A stretch of 64,000 bases of DNA from contig JADWOT020000404.1 of assembly GCA_036345935.2 (NCBI GenBank), forward strand, positions 46,446-110,445, written 5' to 3'. The position numbers and the translations under genes were made by a program. Below the pieces are notes generated by a model, which saw only the letters and a list, made by a program, of their open reading frames with translations, was not told where the DNA came from and searched no databases. The stretch comes from Taenia hydatigena (lineage: Eukaryota; Platyhelminthes; Cestoda; Cyclophyllidea; Taeniidae). The stretch's first letter is position 1. Every line of letters begins with the position of its first letter. Shown here in pieces: positions 1 to 10,159 of this stretch.

Positions 1-69
1 CAAAGAATTGCGCAGATGGATGAAAGCTGGCTGGATGAGTTGGCAATTACTGAACGTTCTAAATACTAG
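1..69 (+). CDS. C-terminal fragment of a protein, cut by the window edge
   Basis: Frame 1 is open from the first base to a TAG at 67-69 and gives 22 residues ending ...ITERSKY. The composition (MDESWLDELAITERSKY) looks like a real acidic/hydrophobic tail rather than random translation, and neither other plus frame matches it. The segment is too short to name and no domain is visible. The upstream exon boundary lies outside the window. The call rests on residue composition and the clean stop only; it could be chance. Confidence 0.3.
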   Translation, partial: QRIAQMDESWLDELAITERSKY

Positions 70-289
70 ACGCAGCTGGGTCTATCATGCGACTAATACC
101 AACTAGAGCAAACTTAGAGTACGAGTAAATCAAAAGTATTACAGAAAAACTAAAATAGACCTGCTTCACCAAGTAGAGGGAAAACGAACAGCTGGGTTGA
201 CGTTTGACACTACAATTAGTGTTTAATGAACAAGTAATAGACAAAAAGGCATGTCGATTGAAAAAGCATGGATTGACGGGTGATTGCAA

Positions 290-501
290 TACGGAACCAA
301 TGGATAGAGAAATGGTCTGACAAAGGGCGGCAATCTGCACCTGCAACTCAGTCATCCTTCCATTCAGCTCTGCGGCGTGTATGGGATGGGGTATCTCCAG
401 CTGCTCCGGAGAGCGCATTTTTCTCACAACCTGTCGCCTACTCCACGAACACTACTTTGCGATCCTCCAGCGATGGATATCCTTCTGCGTCTCAGCTGCA
501 A
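290..501 (-). CDS. Candidate minus-strand exon with an apparent one-base frame break
   Basis: On the minus strand an acceptor-like sequence (a run of T's further upstream, then CAACGACAG) ends at 502. It is followed by an open stretch rich in Arg/Ser (QLQLRRRRISIAGGSQ...). About 75 nt later that frame stops. A neighbouring frame then opens with MRSPEQLEIPHPIHAAELNG and a helical stretch (MTELQVQIAALCQTISL). The two halves each look coding but are offset by one frame near 425, so this is a sequencing indel, a small unseen intron or a pseudogene. No family recognised. A plus-strand open frame over 280-687 looks like its shadow. Confidence 0.25.
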
Positions 502-1179
502 CTGTCGTTGGGTTTTGTTGATGTGGTGCAGAAAAAACACCTGTTTGGACGGCAAACATTACCATTCAAGTCTTCTTTGGTCATCCGCAGCTCTCATATT
601 CAATTGGAATCTTCGCCCGCATATGCTGTGGACTTACGTTCAGATCCGTTTATCTTCAAGCATCGCCAGAATTATAATTTTGAATAATTTAAAAGTTATT
701 AAATGAGGGGGAATTGGACGGATGAATTGATTGATAGACGGGTGTTTGGACAGAACGGATAATTCGGTCTTAATTATTATGTCAACGAAAGAGTCATTAA
801 TCTCGCATAGTAGTTTATAGAATTCGAGTTAGTTTCAGACAGATTTGTCTTAGTGGAATGAAACGTATAATTTGAGACTACATTTAGCTACTTAGAAAAA
901 TTCGCTTGCGTCAAATAGATTTTGCCTTTGAACAGACCTCTTAAAAGTTGTATAGGCAGCATATCCAACAGCATTGCTGACTCTGAGGAGGATTTCGATA
1001 AGGCAGCGGGGCATGCTTTCACTTATGTATGCATTCCTATGCACATTAATGCATGTTCACCTAAGGTGCATCTTAAACTTACGGTCTGTCAACCTCGGTG
1101 CACGTATTCCAGGCGTGCAAAGCATGGAATAATATTTCTAAATGGTGCTCAGCTCAACTTTTATGTGTAGGCACCCATT

Positions 1180-1350
1180 ATGGCCAAGCAAAAGGCGACG
1201 AAGCTTACAGCGAATGCAATGAGTAGGAAGGGGGACCTCCTAGATCAACCCTCCACCAGACATGTGATTACAACGCAGAGCAGTAGTCATCGTGTGGATA
1301 GCCAAAACTTTGAGCAACACAGGCTTCCCGTTAAAATCCTCGGCGCTTAA
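1180..1350 (+). CDS. First exon or small ORF of an unrecognised gene
   Basis: ATG at 1180 (context cccattATGG, a good start context) opens 56 codons to TAA at 1348-1350. The protein starts MAKQKATKLTANAMSRKGDL and is polar and basic, with no membrane segment. It may not end at the TAA. A possible phase-0 donor (CCC|GTTAAA at about 1329) would join it to the phase-0 exon at 1417, leaving an intron of about 87 nt. That donor is weak. The role is unknown; the following exon on the same strand suggests both belong to one gene. Confidence 0.4.
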   Translation: MAKQKATKLTANAMSRKGDLLDQPSTRHVITTQSSSHRVDSQNFEQHRLPVKILGA

Positions 1351-1416
1351 GTTGATTCCTCGTTATGCGTCCCAAGTGATGAGCTCTTAGTTAAACCTAG
1401 TTCTTTATCTGTATAG

Positions 1417-1514
1417 AGTGAGGAAACGCTTATCAAAGAAGACGCCCTAATGTACCGACCTTTCAAGGGACTTTATTTTGGTATATTTAAAACTATGCCC
1501 ATCAGCATTTGGCA
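1417..1514 (+). CDS. Internal exon of an unrecognised gene
   Basis: A clear acceptor (a pyrimidine-rich run ending TTCTTTATCTGTATAG at 1416) is followed by 32 open codons and a donor GTAAGC at 1515. The peptide reads SEETLIKEDALMYRPFKGLY then FGIFKTMPISIW, a very protein-like mix of charged and aromatic residues. It enters in phase 0 and leaves in phase 2. It lies 66 nt after the 1180-1350 open frame on the same strand and is probably the next exon of that gene. No family recognised. The next exon could not be fixed; the sequence after 1515 runs into the antisense tRNA gene at 1808. Confidence 0.5.
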
Positions 1515-1807
1515 GTAAGCAAAAACTATATGAAATGGAGTATGAGCAAATCTGTAAGCTGTTGCTCTAAGGAACTCAAATGATGGAAGTCTAATTGCGT
1601 GAGATCATGTGACAGAGCTTCTGATAGAACTCGGTGAGTACTTAGTGGGGCACCCTGTACCGTTCCTAAATTTTACATGTGGGTGAAGCGCAGAAGAGCA
1701 ACAGTCGCGTATTTGAGCGCTCTCAGGTCAGTGCAGGCATGATTTATGGAAATCTGCGCTGTGCTCCAAAATAGTTAGTTATATTTTTTCCCAAGAACAA
1801 ACGGATT

Positions 1808-1880
1808 CATCCTGAGCGGGACTCGAACCCGCAATCTTCGGCTCCGGAAACCGACGCCTTATCCATTAGGCCACCAGGAT
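1808..1880 (-). tRNA. tRNA-Arg (anticodon CCG)
   Basis: The minus strand folds as a complete 73-nt cloverleaf. The seven acceptor pairs (ATCCTGG with TCAGGAT) all form, counting one G-T. The D arm carries box A (TGGCCTAATGG), the anticodon stem TCGGT/GCCGA holds the loop TTCCGGA, and the T arm GCGGG/CCCGC holds box B (GGTTCGAGTCC). Anticodon CCG reads the Arg codon CGG. The 3' flank is unlike the tail of the nearby tRNA-headed repeats, so this is a genuine tRNA gene rather than a SINE head. No T-run of four directly follows, so the terminator is not obvious. Confidence 0.93.
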
Positions 1881-1889
1881 CCGTTTCCA

Positions 1890-3035
1890 TCTAAAAGGAC
1901 GAAGTATGCATTTGTGAAATTGCACTGACTGATTAATTAACTCCGGTCGCTAAGTCTACTTAATGGATCCACCTTTATCAAAGAAAAGGCATTCTGAGGA
2001 CAAGTTAGAGGCCTCCGTTTACGTTTAATTAGGCTGGAATTGCAAACAGTGCAAGGAAAGCCATCTATTCCTATAATGTTACACCACTTCTGAGTGCATG
2101 AGTGAGGTAGAGTTATGGTTAGGTTCGAGGCTTAGGGGATGTCAAAGGAGCAACGGGATAGGTAGTCCTAAACATCAAGAATGCCCTCCTGAACATCCAT
2201 TTCAGAAGTGATATTTAATCCGCACCGAAAATTACCTTGAGAGAACTGAGATGAATGGTGCTGCTATTCGGCATCAAACCATTTAAAGCGACGTAGCAAC
2301 ATGCAATAAGGATAGGAGGAAAACGATCAGATTTTGCTTTTGGATTTTATCTTATTTGCTATAAAGGGGTTTAATCAATTGCAAAGAATAACCACTCTTA
2401 GACGAATTTGAAAGAAGACCATTTAGTTTTGGTTGAAATTACTGACGTACTGCTAAAGAGAAGGCGTGTTATATTGCTCAAAACGCCGTAGCAAAGCATT
2501 TTCACTGCTTCACATTTCAATGGTCCAATGAAATAGACCTCAGATGCAAAGCCTTAACAAAGTTGTATGATGCATGATGAGGAGGTGACATCCGAGAAGT
2601 AAAGACAAACCCAACCTATGCGGAGGAGCAGAAGCGCCTGCCTGCAAGACCTCAAGATGGTGTCAAGCACTTTCACCTAAGGACCAGTGGGTAGAGACGG
2701 AGATGCTACAGGACTAATAAAAAGTAATCCATTATTAATTGTGAGCCAACTAGAAGAATTGAGCGTACAGGAAATGCTACTAACGTGCTTTGCAAAACCA
2801 CAAAGACGCCACTGTCACATATTATTTAGGCAAGTCACGTCTTCCTCTCAGTGGGCAGGTATTCAGTACTGATACACTAACCCTCGCTATTATCGAGAGG
2901 TCTTCTCTAAACACATTCGCATTTCATCAAATTCTATCGAGCAGATAGATCTCGGCTATGAGCTTCGTTGGTCTTTTGTACGTGACTGACACACCGTCAA
3001 AATCGGCGTCTACAGTGCATCACGTGCCCACACAC
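1890..3035. other. No supportable gene
   Basis: Unique-looking AT-rich sequence between the tRNA gene and repeat X. Short open frames such as 2687-2872 show no splice signals or convincing protein composition. Confidence 0.4.
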
Positions 3036-3037
3036 AA

Positions 3038-3108
3038 CCCCTCCGGCCTGCATGCTGCCCAGGCAGGTGCCTTTCCGAGGCACGTGTATCTCAGCGCTTC
3101 TTGGTCTA
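3038..3108 (-). repeat. Dispersed repeat X, short copy
   Basis: The plus-strand text around GGCCTGCATGCTGCC ... CCGAGGCACGTG matches the reverse complement of 7245-7316 with only a handful of differences over about 65 bp. It is one member of a repeat that also occurs near 22.6 kb. It has no coding frame of its own and its flanks do not match, so it looks like an old truncated fragment. Confidence 0.7.
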
Positions 3109-3109
3109 C

Positions 3110-5430
3110 TCATTTTTCTTGCATCGAACGCATGCACTCAAGCCACACGAATGGTTATTGCTGTGGTCGATGCACAGCATGCTTGTAGGAAAGCATGCGA
3201 TTTCTGCCGACACCCAATTGTTGAAGTTGTCGAGCATGAGAAGACTAATTCTTTAGCACTATGTTTATGTGATAAGTTGCCGTGATTCACACACTTCCTT
3301 GCCTTTGTTTTGTTCGTACCAGCAAAATTAACCGTCTGAGAAGATATGCAGACCATTATGGCCACAGGAAACGGGTGATTGAATTTTGAGGGTAGCGCTT
3401 AAAACGACAACGACTTGTAACATAGTGACACAGTCAGACTTAGTCCGCGCAGGCTCAATAGCTTTCCTCTTTTCGTAGACTTCTAGTTATGTTTAAGTTT
3501 TGGGTCGCACGACCTAAAATTTGCCTCACTTTGCAACTGATGACAGACGACTCCAAAATAAACTTATCAGAATGAATTGCCTTTTAGGAGCTGCATGCAC
3601 TTATTTCACACGGCAATACTTTATCCACTCTCCGATAATCTGATCGATGCACATTAGACAAATCTATCTGCCAATAGCCATTTGAGGAACGGTTGCGTCA
3701 GACCATGTGATTGCTTATTAGCAGTGAGCGGACAATAGTGTGGATACCATTGCATAAAGGCTTCTGAGGTTCCATTTTATTTCGCTGTGTTTGTAACAGG
3801 TCGACAATGGTAAATCCGGTAATTGTGGTGACCAGGTTACTTTGCAGCAATGCGTTGACGTCTCCATAGCGCCAATTATTTAAGGCTTTGCATCTTTGAT
3901 GGACATCAAATCCGCACTGGCTTACTCCAATAATGGCTGGTGTGAAATGGTTCACAACGTGAAATCACTGGTGCACCGCTTGGAATGGCTTCAGAGGTGT
4001 GCAGCTACCTTAGCGCCTCCAATCTGGTTACTCTTCACACGGCCAATTGACTATGGAGGTGGATTATTTCTACGTGTCAATTCCCACTCTTGGGTGTCAG
4101 CACATTTAAATAAATCGCGCTTCACAAATGTCCTTGCCAGCTACTGTTCTCACATCCCCTACCAACTTCCATACAAAACGATTTCCAAGCTCTTTAACAT
4201 GAGGAGGAGCAGTTGGATTCCAATCGGCGCTTTCTAATCGCATTTGAATCCAAGTAACTCTACAATATCATATATTTCGGCCTCTTCCTTAGCTCTTTAT
4301 CAACACATGATGTCGAAAAAGGAACTTATGTTTCAATTTATAGCTCCAAATGCTGCATTTGCCAATCAGTCTCCAGCAAATAAGAAACGATCCTACTGTA
4401 GCCTGCTTGCGTAAAGAAGTGTTGTTACATTGAAATATATGGGTTGTATTATCAATCGAATCAGGCTTCTGAAGAAATGTTGCACGCATTGCGATTATGA
4501 ATGTGTTATGTATCTGGTGAGTCCTTTACACTTCGGTAGGTAGGGTTCGCTAGTCACCTTCGGGTCTTTCGCGTCCTGTCAGATAGTAGTTATTACAGTC
4601 ACTTTCGACGGGCAGGAAATCAGTCGAATGAGGTGAAATGCCTCTCAGAATTTCCTAAAGACCTCGGTGTCTCCAATGCCTTTACGCTGATTGCCATATC
4701 AACGAGTTGGCGACCGAATAGACCTCATTAGCTGGCCTAGTATGATGAACGGGATTCGATAGGACGTGATTTGTGCAAGAATAAAGCACAATCAAAAGTA
4801 CACTTTGTACCAACAAAGAGACAGCAAAAATGGTCAAGTCTTCTGCGTTTTTAAAAGCAGTGATGTGCTTATCTCCCCTGCCTCTAATTCGGTTGGTTGG
4901 GTAATTAAGTAGGTAATAAACTTAAAGAATCCGTGCAAATGACAGGCTAAGAATCAGCATGGTATCTAGATTGGTTCAATTCTGCGCACAGTTGCCGGAA
5001 TCGGAAAGACTTCCGTAGTGCAAATATGGCCCGCCGGACAGGCAGAGTAGAGGCCAGTGTAATATTCCTTGGTCGGAAGCGCCCATTTTCTGGGCCGCGA
5101 ATAATGAGTCTTGCGCCGAGAGAAGAAAGTGGCACATGGGGTCTGGTTAATAATGCTGAAAGTCAGGATCACTTAGTGAACCACCACTCGTCCCCCTTGC
5201 TCGTCGTCGTCGGCTGGAACGCCTGCTTCACAAGGCGTCTACCACAAACGCAGCCTTAACCACTGCAATGGCGTCATTAAAAGTAGAAGTTATTCGTGCA
5301 TACGGAGATGCTGAAACCACCGCATTACAGTTGCAAAGAATAGACTGATATAAGAAGGAGGTGTACTGCTTGACCACAGCGGATGGCAATGATGAGGAAG
5401 AAGAGGAGTTAAAAGGAAAGGACAGCAGAT
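3110..5430. other. No supportable gene
   Basis: No exon with both splice signals and coding-like composition was found. Open frames at 3698-3955, 3896-4237 and 5026-5259 lack splice context and look like chance frames. Confidence 0.35.
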
Positions 5431-5433
5431 GTT

Positions 5434-5506
5434 GGTCTCGTGGCCTAATGGATAAGGCGTCTGACTTCGGATCAGAAGACTACGGGTTCGAGTCCCGTCG
5501 GGGCCG
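5434..5506 (+). tRNA. tRNA-Arg(TCG)-like head of a SINE
   Basis: A fully folding 73-nt cloverleaf: acceptor GGTCTCG with CGGGGCC (with two G-T pairs), box A TGGCCTAATGG, anticodon stem TCTGA/TCAGA with loop CTTCGGA (TCG, Arg) and box B GGTTCGAGTCC. Standing alone it would pass as a tRNA gene. However, the sequence directly downstream matches the tail shared by the repeats at 6.5-6.9 and 8.8-9.3 kb, so this is most likely the pol III promoter head of a SINE copy. Whether it is also charged and used as a tRNA cannot be told from sequence. Confidence 0.75.
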
Positions 5507-5910
5507 TAAAATTACCTTATTTCCTCCGCTGCTTGTAGTGGCACCGTATCTGTCCAGCAACGACTAAAACAAGAAGGCACCAGAGGGGAAAAGACAGTCG
5601 ATTGCACTAGAAAGGAAGCGATTGAATTATTAGCATGTCCAGTGAAAGCCTCGAATCCTCAGCATCTACACTGTTAGGACAATGCCTAACTTAATAGAAC
5701 ACCTCTCCACCACCAGTTTCCTTCATTCTTCTCTATTCCTCTCCACTCCCTCTACCATCACCTATTTCCCACGCATTTACCTTTGCACTCACTTCCTGAC
5801 TCAATTTTGCATCTAACCCCTCTCCTCCGATCAGGTGCTATGCTTTGCCGCGGTGAGATATGGAATGACTCATATGGTAGTTAAGGTGTGACTGGATGAA
5901 TTGGCGCATT
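5434..5910 (+). mobile_element. tRNA-Arg-headed SINE, copy 1
   Basis: The head at 5434-5506 is followed by a body (GTAAAATTACCTTATTTCC, CTTGTAGTGGCACCGT, later CTGTTAGGACAATGCCTAAC, then a long pyrimidine-rich stretch with ATTTACCTTTGCACTCACTTCC). This body aligns in order with the reverse complements of the copies at 6.5-6.9 and 8.8-9.3 kb. It has no coding frame. Internal pol III boxes A and B are intact, so this is the best-preserved head of the three. The 3' end is set where the match to copy 3 fades (TTAAGGTGTGACTGG...). Target-site duplications were not identified. Confidence 0.8.
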
Positions 5911-6469
5911 TGGCGTGCCTCTACTGCTGGTCACTCATGCCACACTAGACTGACGGTGCAAAATCTGTGAGTTGATGGGTCGGTTGCAGTGACTGATGAA
6001 TGGTTGAGGAATGAGGCAGGATACGGCAGAGCAGAGAAGAGCAGGCGTTGTTTCATTCATATGCGAATTCGACGTTATCGATCTTTTGCAGCGCACTCGT
6101 CCCAGCGGCAAACACACCTGTCGGACATTCGTAGAACGTGAATTCAAATGCGCACCGCCCTGAGACTACTGGCTAGAAAAGAGAGAAGTGGCAAAGTCCA
6201 ATTGTGATTTGAGGATGAAATCGAACGGGCAATCAATCACATGTATTTATAAGCAGATAATAAAGTAGATGAGCAGATAAAAATACTAAAGAATAGACGA
6301 TTAGATGAAAAGGCGAATAAAGAGAATGAATGGTTGCTCGTGCATTTTGCAGAATTTATTCTCAGCGATAAATAGGCGCCTGGATTTCCAATGACTCCCA
6401 TTTCATCGAATATTGCTCATCCTGTCGCCAGTCAGCGAGAGCAGTACTTAGTTAGGCACTGCCTTTAGC

Positions 6470-6902
6470 GCTTAGGGGAATGTGGCGAGGGGAAGAAGGC
6501 GTGGGGACATGAGGAGGGAATATAAGGGAGTGCGTGTGAAGGCATGGGAGTAGGAAGCAGTTCGTAGTGAGATAATGAAGGAAAAATGAGAGTAGAGGAT
6601 TGTTGGTGGTGGTGAGGCAGGTTGGCAGGTTAGGTCGTCGCCCTAGTAACGTAGGCGTCGGGGATTTAAGCCTCTTACTAGGCATGATAACTTTTCACCT
6701 CCCACTTTTGGTCGATTCATTGCCTCCCTCCGCATTGCGCCAAAGTAGTACGTACATCCCTCTTAATGCAGTTCGTTTGTAGACTTACATGGTGCCACTG
6801 CAAGCAGAGGGGGAGATGGAGAATCCCTACGACTTTGGTGGTATTCTAGGCCAAAATCTTTTGATCCGTAGTCAGATGCCCTATCCATTAGGCCACGGAT
6901 TC
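6470..6902 (-). mobile_element. tRNA-Arg-headed SINE, copy 2 (degenerate head)
   Basis: Read on the minus strand, the element starts with a tRNA-like head: box A GTGGCCTAATGG, then CTGACTACGGATCA, an ACG anticodon loop. The T arm is lost and replaced by GATTTTGGCCTAGAA. The body then aligns with copies 1 and 3 through TGCAGTGGCACCATG, GTTACTAGGGCGACG and the pyrimidine-rich tail to about 6470. With box B gone, this copy should be unable to drive pol III transcription. It sits next to a (CAT)8 microsatellite. Confidence 0.75.
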
Positions 6903-6940
6903 ATCGAGCCTATTTTCCCTTTTTACCTCTACCTCTCTGC

Positions 6941-6964
6941 CATCATCATCATCATCATCATCAT
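6941..6964 (+). repeat. (CAT)8 microsatellite
   Basis: Eight perfect CAT triplets directly upstream (minus-strand sense) of SINE copy 2. On the minus strand they encode eight Asp in a frame open from 7187 to 6888, which ends in a TAA inside the SINE's tRNA box A. Confidence 0.95.
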
Positions 6965-7074
6965 CACTTGCTGTTGCTTCTGCAATTAAGCAGCACACTT
7001 CCTCCTTAAACCGACCCACTCTTTGCAACGGTAATGTAATAGCGCTAATGTTTTCGTAAGTACAAACTACTTTT

Positions 7075-7316
7075 GCTTCCAATGGCGCCTGTAGCAGTGG
7101 AAGTAGTTGCGTTCGCTGTAGATGCCTTCTGAAGCGGACATGCCAGCCGGCGACAAACGGGCGGTGAGGAGGGGTGGTGGTCATCACATCTGCCGTGGTG
7201 GTAACAGCGGTGACGATACCATTATGTGGTGGTCAGCATTCGGGATTTTGAGAAGCGCTGAGACACACGTGCCTCGGAAAATCACCTACCTTGGCAGCAT
7301 GCAGGCCGAAGGAAGT
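7075..7316 (+). repeat. Dispersed repeat X, longest copy
   Basis: About 240 bp matching the reverse complement of 22545-22772. The best stretch, AGGAGGGGTGGTGGTCATCA followed by CATCTGCCGTGGTGG, is nearly identical. The distal part (7245-7316) matches 3038-3108. All copies carry substitutions and small indels. I see no terminal repeats and no conserved frame. Confidence 0.75.
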
Positions 7317-7319
7317 GAA

Positions 7320-8760
7320 TGACAAGCAAGCGGTTGCTTCGATTGTTCTCAGATAGTGTCACCAATAACATGCCCTTGATCACACGATTTTATGGAAAGA
7401 AAAGTATGGAGTAGGTTGGCAGTTTCTTGCCTTATGCAGATCAGAGTTCACTTCAAAAATATCTTTTATTTTGCGGAACACAATTTTCCAGTTTCATTCC
7501 AATTCGTCCTATCTTATGTCGCTCCATTGTTATCACCTTCGCGTGCATGCAACAAGGTCCGATCACCACATACATGCAAACGTCTCGGAAGCGGCTACTG
7601 TGGTGCATCTGTAGGTAAGTCAATTTTACTTGCATTAAGCAATCTTCGTCAGGGTGTGTCATCGACCTGGTTTTTGCACCCTATTTAGGGTACCGACCCC
7701 ACAATGTAGGGGCAAATTCCCACAAATGTTAGAACTGATGCACTGTGTATTTTCTAGGCATACGCTATGTGATTCGGACGAGCCATGGCTGAATGAGGGA
7801 TTCTGTAATGAGTAGTGTTCCACCATCTCAGCTGTCAGTGTAATACGATTGGATTCTCATCTTTAGCCTTGATCCTTAGACCTTCGTAATGAGTGCAATG
7901 ATCACAAAGGCAGGGAAAAGTGATCGAGGCTGAGCTCATTCAGACTAGCTTCACGTTCAGTTGCAGATGATGCTCCCTCCACTAACCCATTCGTGGTCAC
8001 TGACCACCTCGCACTTAAAAGGCGCATTCAGGCAAGCATTGCAACAGTTTTGCTACTTTCGGGAACTGTTCAGCCCTTAGATGAACATTAAAGTGCGGCC
8101 ATCAATTACAGAATGCTTGCAAGACCACGAACAAATTAAACGTTAGCAGATCCGTGCAAAACACCAGGAGGAATAATTCGTTTTACCGTTCAACCAAGAC
8201 TAATGTTAACGAACAAACATTCAATTCCTGATTGCTGCCCTAAATCAGTGGAAAATGAACGCATGCGGGTGCTCTGAGCAGCGTCTGCCAATGGGAATGC
8301 GAGACATAAATAAATTAGCGGTGCGCGAAATTTGTGAATGGTGATACGCTTTCTGCATCATGGGATCCCCACTAGCAGGCATCCACTGAAAACACTCAGC
8401 CTATTCGTTAATATTCCTGGATTGTTATGTCTGGGAATGCTTTAGAACCCCAAATGTACAGCCCAGAATTTATTTTAACTAAAAAGTTTTACATGTCAGC
8501 TTTCCCATGAATCTAATTTCTGCAAAAAACAAAATAGCATTAAATAATCTACCTACCCACCCATCTACGCATTCGATCCATCAGTTTGGGTGTGGTGTGA
8601 GTGCACGATACTAGAGCGGGTAGCTGCTAAGGAAACAGGACATGGTGAGGCCGAGGCAATGAGGTAGGAAAAACTCAACTGGTTCACGAGTGCTCTGATC
8701 CCTAAGCTACGGAGACTGCTAAAACCTTGTTTCAAACTTCTTCCTTGTCCACTGGTGCAA
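7320..8760. other. No supportable gene
   Basis: One plausible plus-strand donor (CTGTAG|GTAAGTC near 7616) follows an open frame, but the peptide is not convincing. The rest holds nothing I can support. Confidence 0.3.
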
Positions 8761-8764
8761 TAAG

Positions 8765-9292
8765 CGACGCCGCTGGTCACACTTCACCTATCACACATTT
8801 CATTCCATGTGTCATAACGGCGAAGCGTGGCATCTGTTCGAAGGAGGGGGGTTAGCAACAGGAGGAAATGAGTAGGAGAAGAAGGGTGGGAAGCACAAAA
8901 GGTGTGAACATAAGGGAGTGAGTGCAAAGGAAAAGTAGTATGAAGGATTTGGTAGTGAGATAACAAAAGAGAAATGAGGGTAGAGGATTTGTGGTGATGA
9001 GGCATATCAGTAGGTTGAGGCGTCGTCCTAATAACGTGGATGTTATGGATTCTAGCCTCTCACCAGGCATGATGACATTCCACTTTCCCCATTTTAGCTC
9101 AATTTACTGCCCCTTCCTTCATGCATCTAATTAGGTGTCACATCCATCCCTCCTGATGCAATCCATAGTTGGACAGGCACGGTGCTACTACATGCAGCAG
9201 GAGAAATAAAGGAGTTTTACGGCTCCGGCAGGACTAGAACCCACAGTCCTCCGATCCGTAGTCAGACGCCCTAACCATTAGGCCACAGAACG
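8765..9292 (-). mobile_element. tRNA-Arg-headed SINE, copy 3
   Basis: The minus strand opens with a 73-nt tRNA-Arg-like head at 9220-9292 (anticodon loop CTACGGA, anticodon ACG; box B GGTTCTAGTCC with one change; acceptor pairs form except the first). The body runs GTAAAACTCCTTTATTTC, CATGTAGTAGCACCGTG, CGTTATTAGGACGACGCC and a pyrimidine-rich tail, matching copy 1 almost to its end. At about 530 bp it is the longest copy. Small indels and transition-type differences show these copies are not recent. Confidence 0.8.
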
Positions 9293-9491
9293 GACGCCTC
9301 CGCTGTTATATTTACTTTACGCATTTGCAGATACCCTCACTAGTGGTTCCTTCACATCGTACGCATTGCCTAGACACGTCAGTACTTTTTGACAAAGACA
9401 CATCAACTGTTTACTCCCCCTTCTTTCTATGATTTACGACACATCGTAGAATCGCGGTTTGTGATTGGTGGATAACTGTGACATGACTGAG

Positions 9492-9648
9492 CTGTCCATC
9501 GGATAACAGCATTGCGGCCCAAACATTTGAACTTCTAAAAGAGGTGGTATTGGACACAGCTCGGCTGGGTCCTACTTTCCCTCTAACCAGAAATAGATTT
9601 TCGGTTACAGTTACGACAAAATTAGGTCGAAGCACCTTTTTCAGCATC
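9492..9648 (+). CDS. Exon of an unrecognised gene, joined to the exon at 9804
   Basis: The frame is open for 52 codons between an AG acceptor at 9490-9491 and a strong donor GTAAGT at 9649. The peptide (DNSIAAQTFELLKEVVLDTA, then RLGPTFPLTRNRFSVTVTTK, LGRSTFFSI) has an amphipathic helix followed by a strand-rich segment. It ends in phase 0 and the next exon starts in phase 0. An antisense open frame over the same bases (9411-9647) is a shadow. The acceptor is less pyrimidine-rich than usual, so the 5' boundary is the uncertain part. No family recognised. Confidence 0.6.
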
Positions 9649-9803
9649 GTAAGTACAGCTTTCCCTTTATTAAATGGCGCAGTTGGAAGTATTTAAAATT
9701 TCAGGACTAAGTCTGTAACATTGGCGGGCTAAGGACGAATCGCTTTCAATGGCTAGCATTTTATCGCTGAAGGGAAGGTAACTGCTTTTGTTTGATTTAT
9801 CAG

Positions 9804-10151
9804 AGGATATTGTCATCTTGGGGGGAGCTGTTGCCCACTTGCATCTTGTCTGCGGAAATCAATGTGGAACAAATGCCCTTTCACCGAATGGTTGAAAAAT
9901 CATACATTGAGATGAGAACGCATGAAGCGAGCATAATAAGCTTTGCAAAACAAGCTTTTCTAGCATCTAATTTAACAATAATTAGCCTCGCAGCAATAGC
10001 GTTTGCTATTATAAAGAGATCGCCGGAGGTAGCTGGGCAGAAGCATGAGAAAACGAAATCAAATCTCCAAAAACAGAGGCAAAAATTATTTAGCTTATCT
10101 AATCCAGTGTTTGAAGCATGCAACCTAAGAAATGTAGAAGCTAAACAGTAA
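9804..10151 (+). CDS. Terminal exon of the same unrecognised gene
   Basis: A textbook acceptor (CTGCTTTTGTTTGATTTATCAG) ends at 9803. From 9804 the frame needed to follow 9648 stays open for 115 codons to TAA at 10149-10151. The intron is 155 nt with a GTAAGT donor. The exon begins RILSSWGELLPTCILSAE, contains a hydrophobic helix (FLASNLTIISLAAIAFAIIK) and ends in a Lys/Gln-rich tail. That helix pattern is loosely like the C-terminal lobe of cyclin-fold proteins, but no diagnostic residues support this, so the product is left unnamed. Upstream exons would lie beyond SINE copy 3. Confidence 0.6.
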   Translation, partial: RILSSWGELLPTCILSAEINVEQMPFHRMVEKSYIEMRTHEASIISFAKQAFLASNLTIISLAAIAFAIIKRSPEVAGQKHEKTKSNLQKQRQKLFSLSNPVFEACNLRNVEAKQ

Positions 10152-10159
10152 ATGCTCAG

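Noticed and set aside
280..687. 135-codon plus frame, the longest in the window
   Set aside because: Starts with GTG, lacks splice signals and looks antisense to a more coding-like minus region.
5361..5567. 68-codon plus frame containing WSRGLMDKASDFGSED
   Set aside because: It is the translation of a tRNA-Arg sequence (5434-5506), a familiar false protein; the SINE explains it.
9411..9647. 78-codon minus frame
   Set aside because: Antisense shadow of the better supported plus exon 9492-9648, which has a donor and an in-phase partner.
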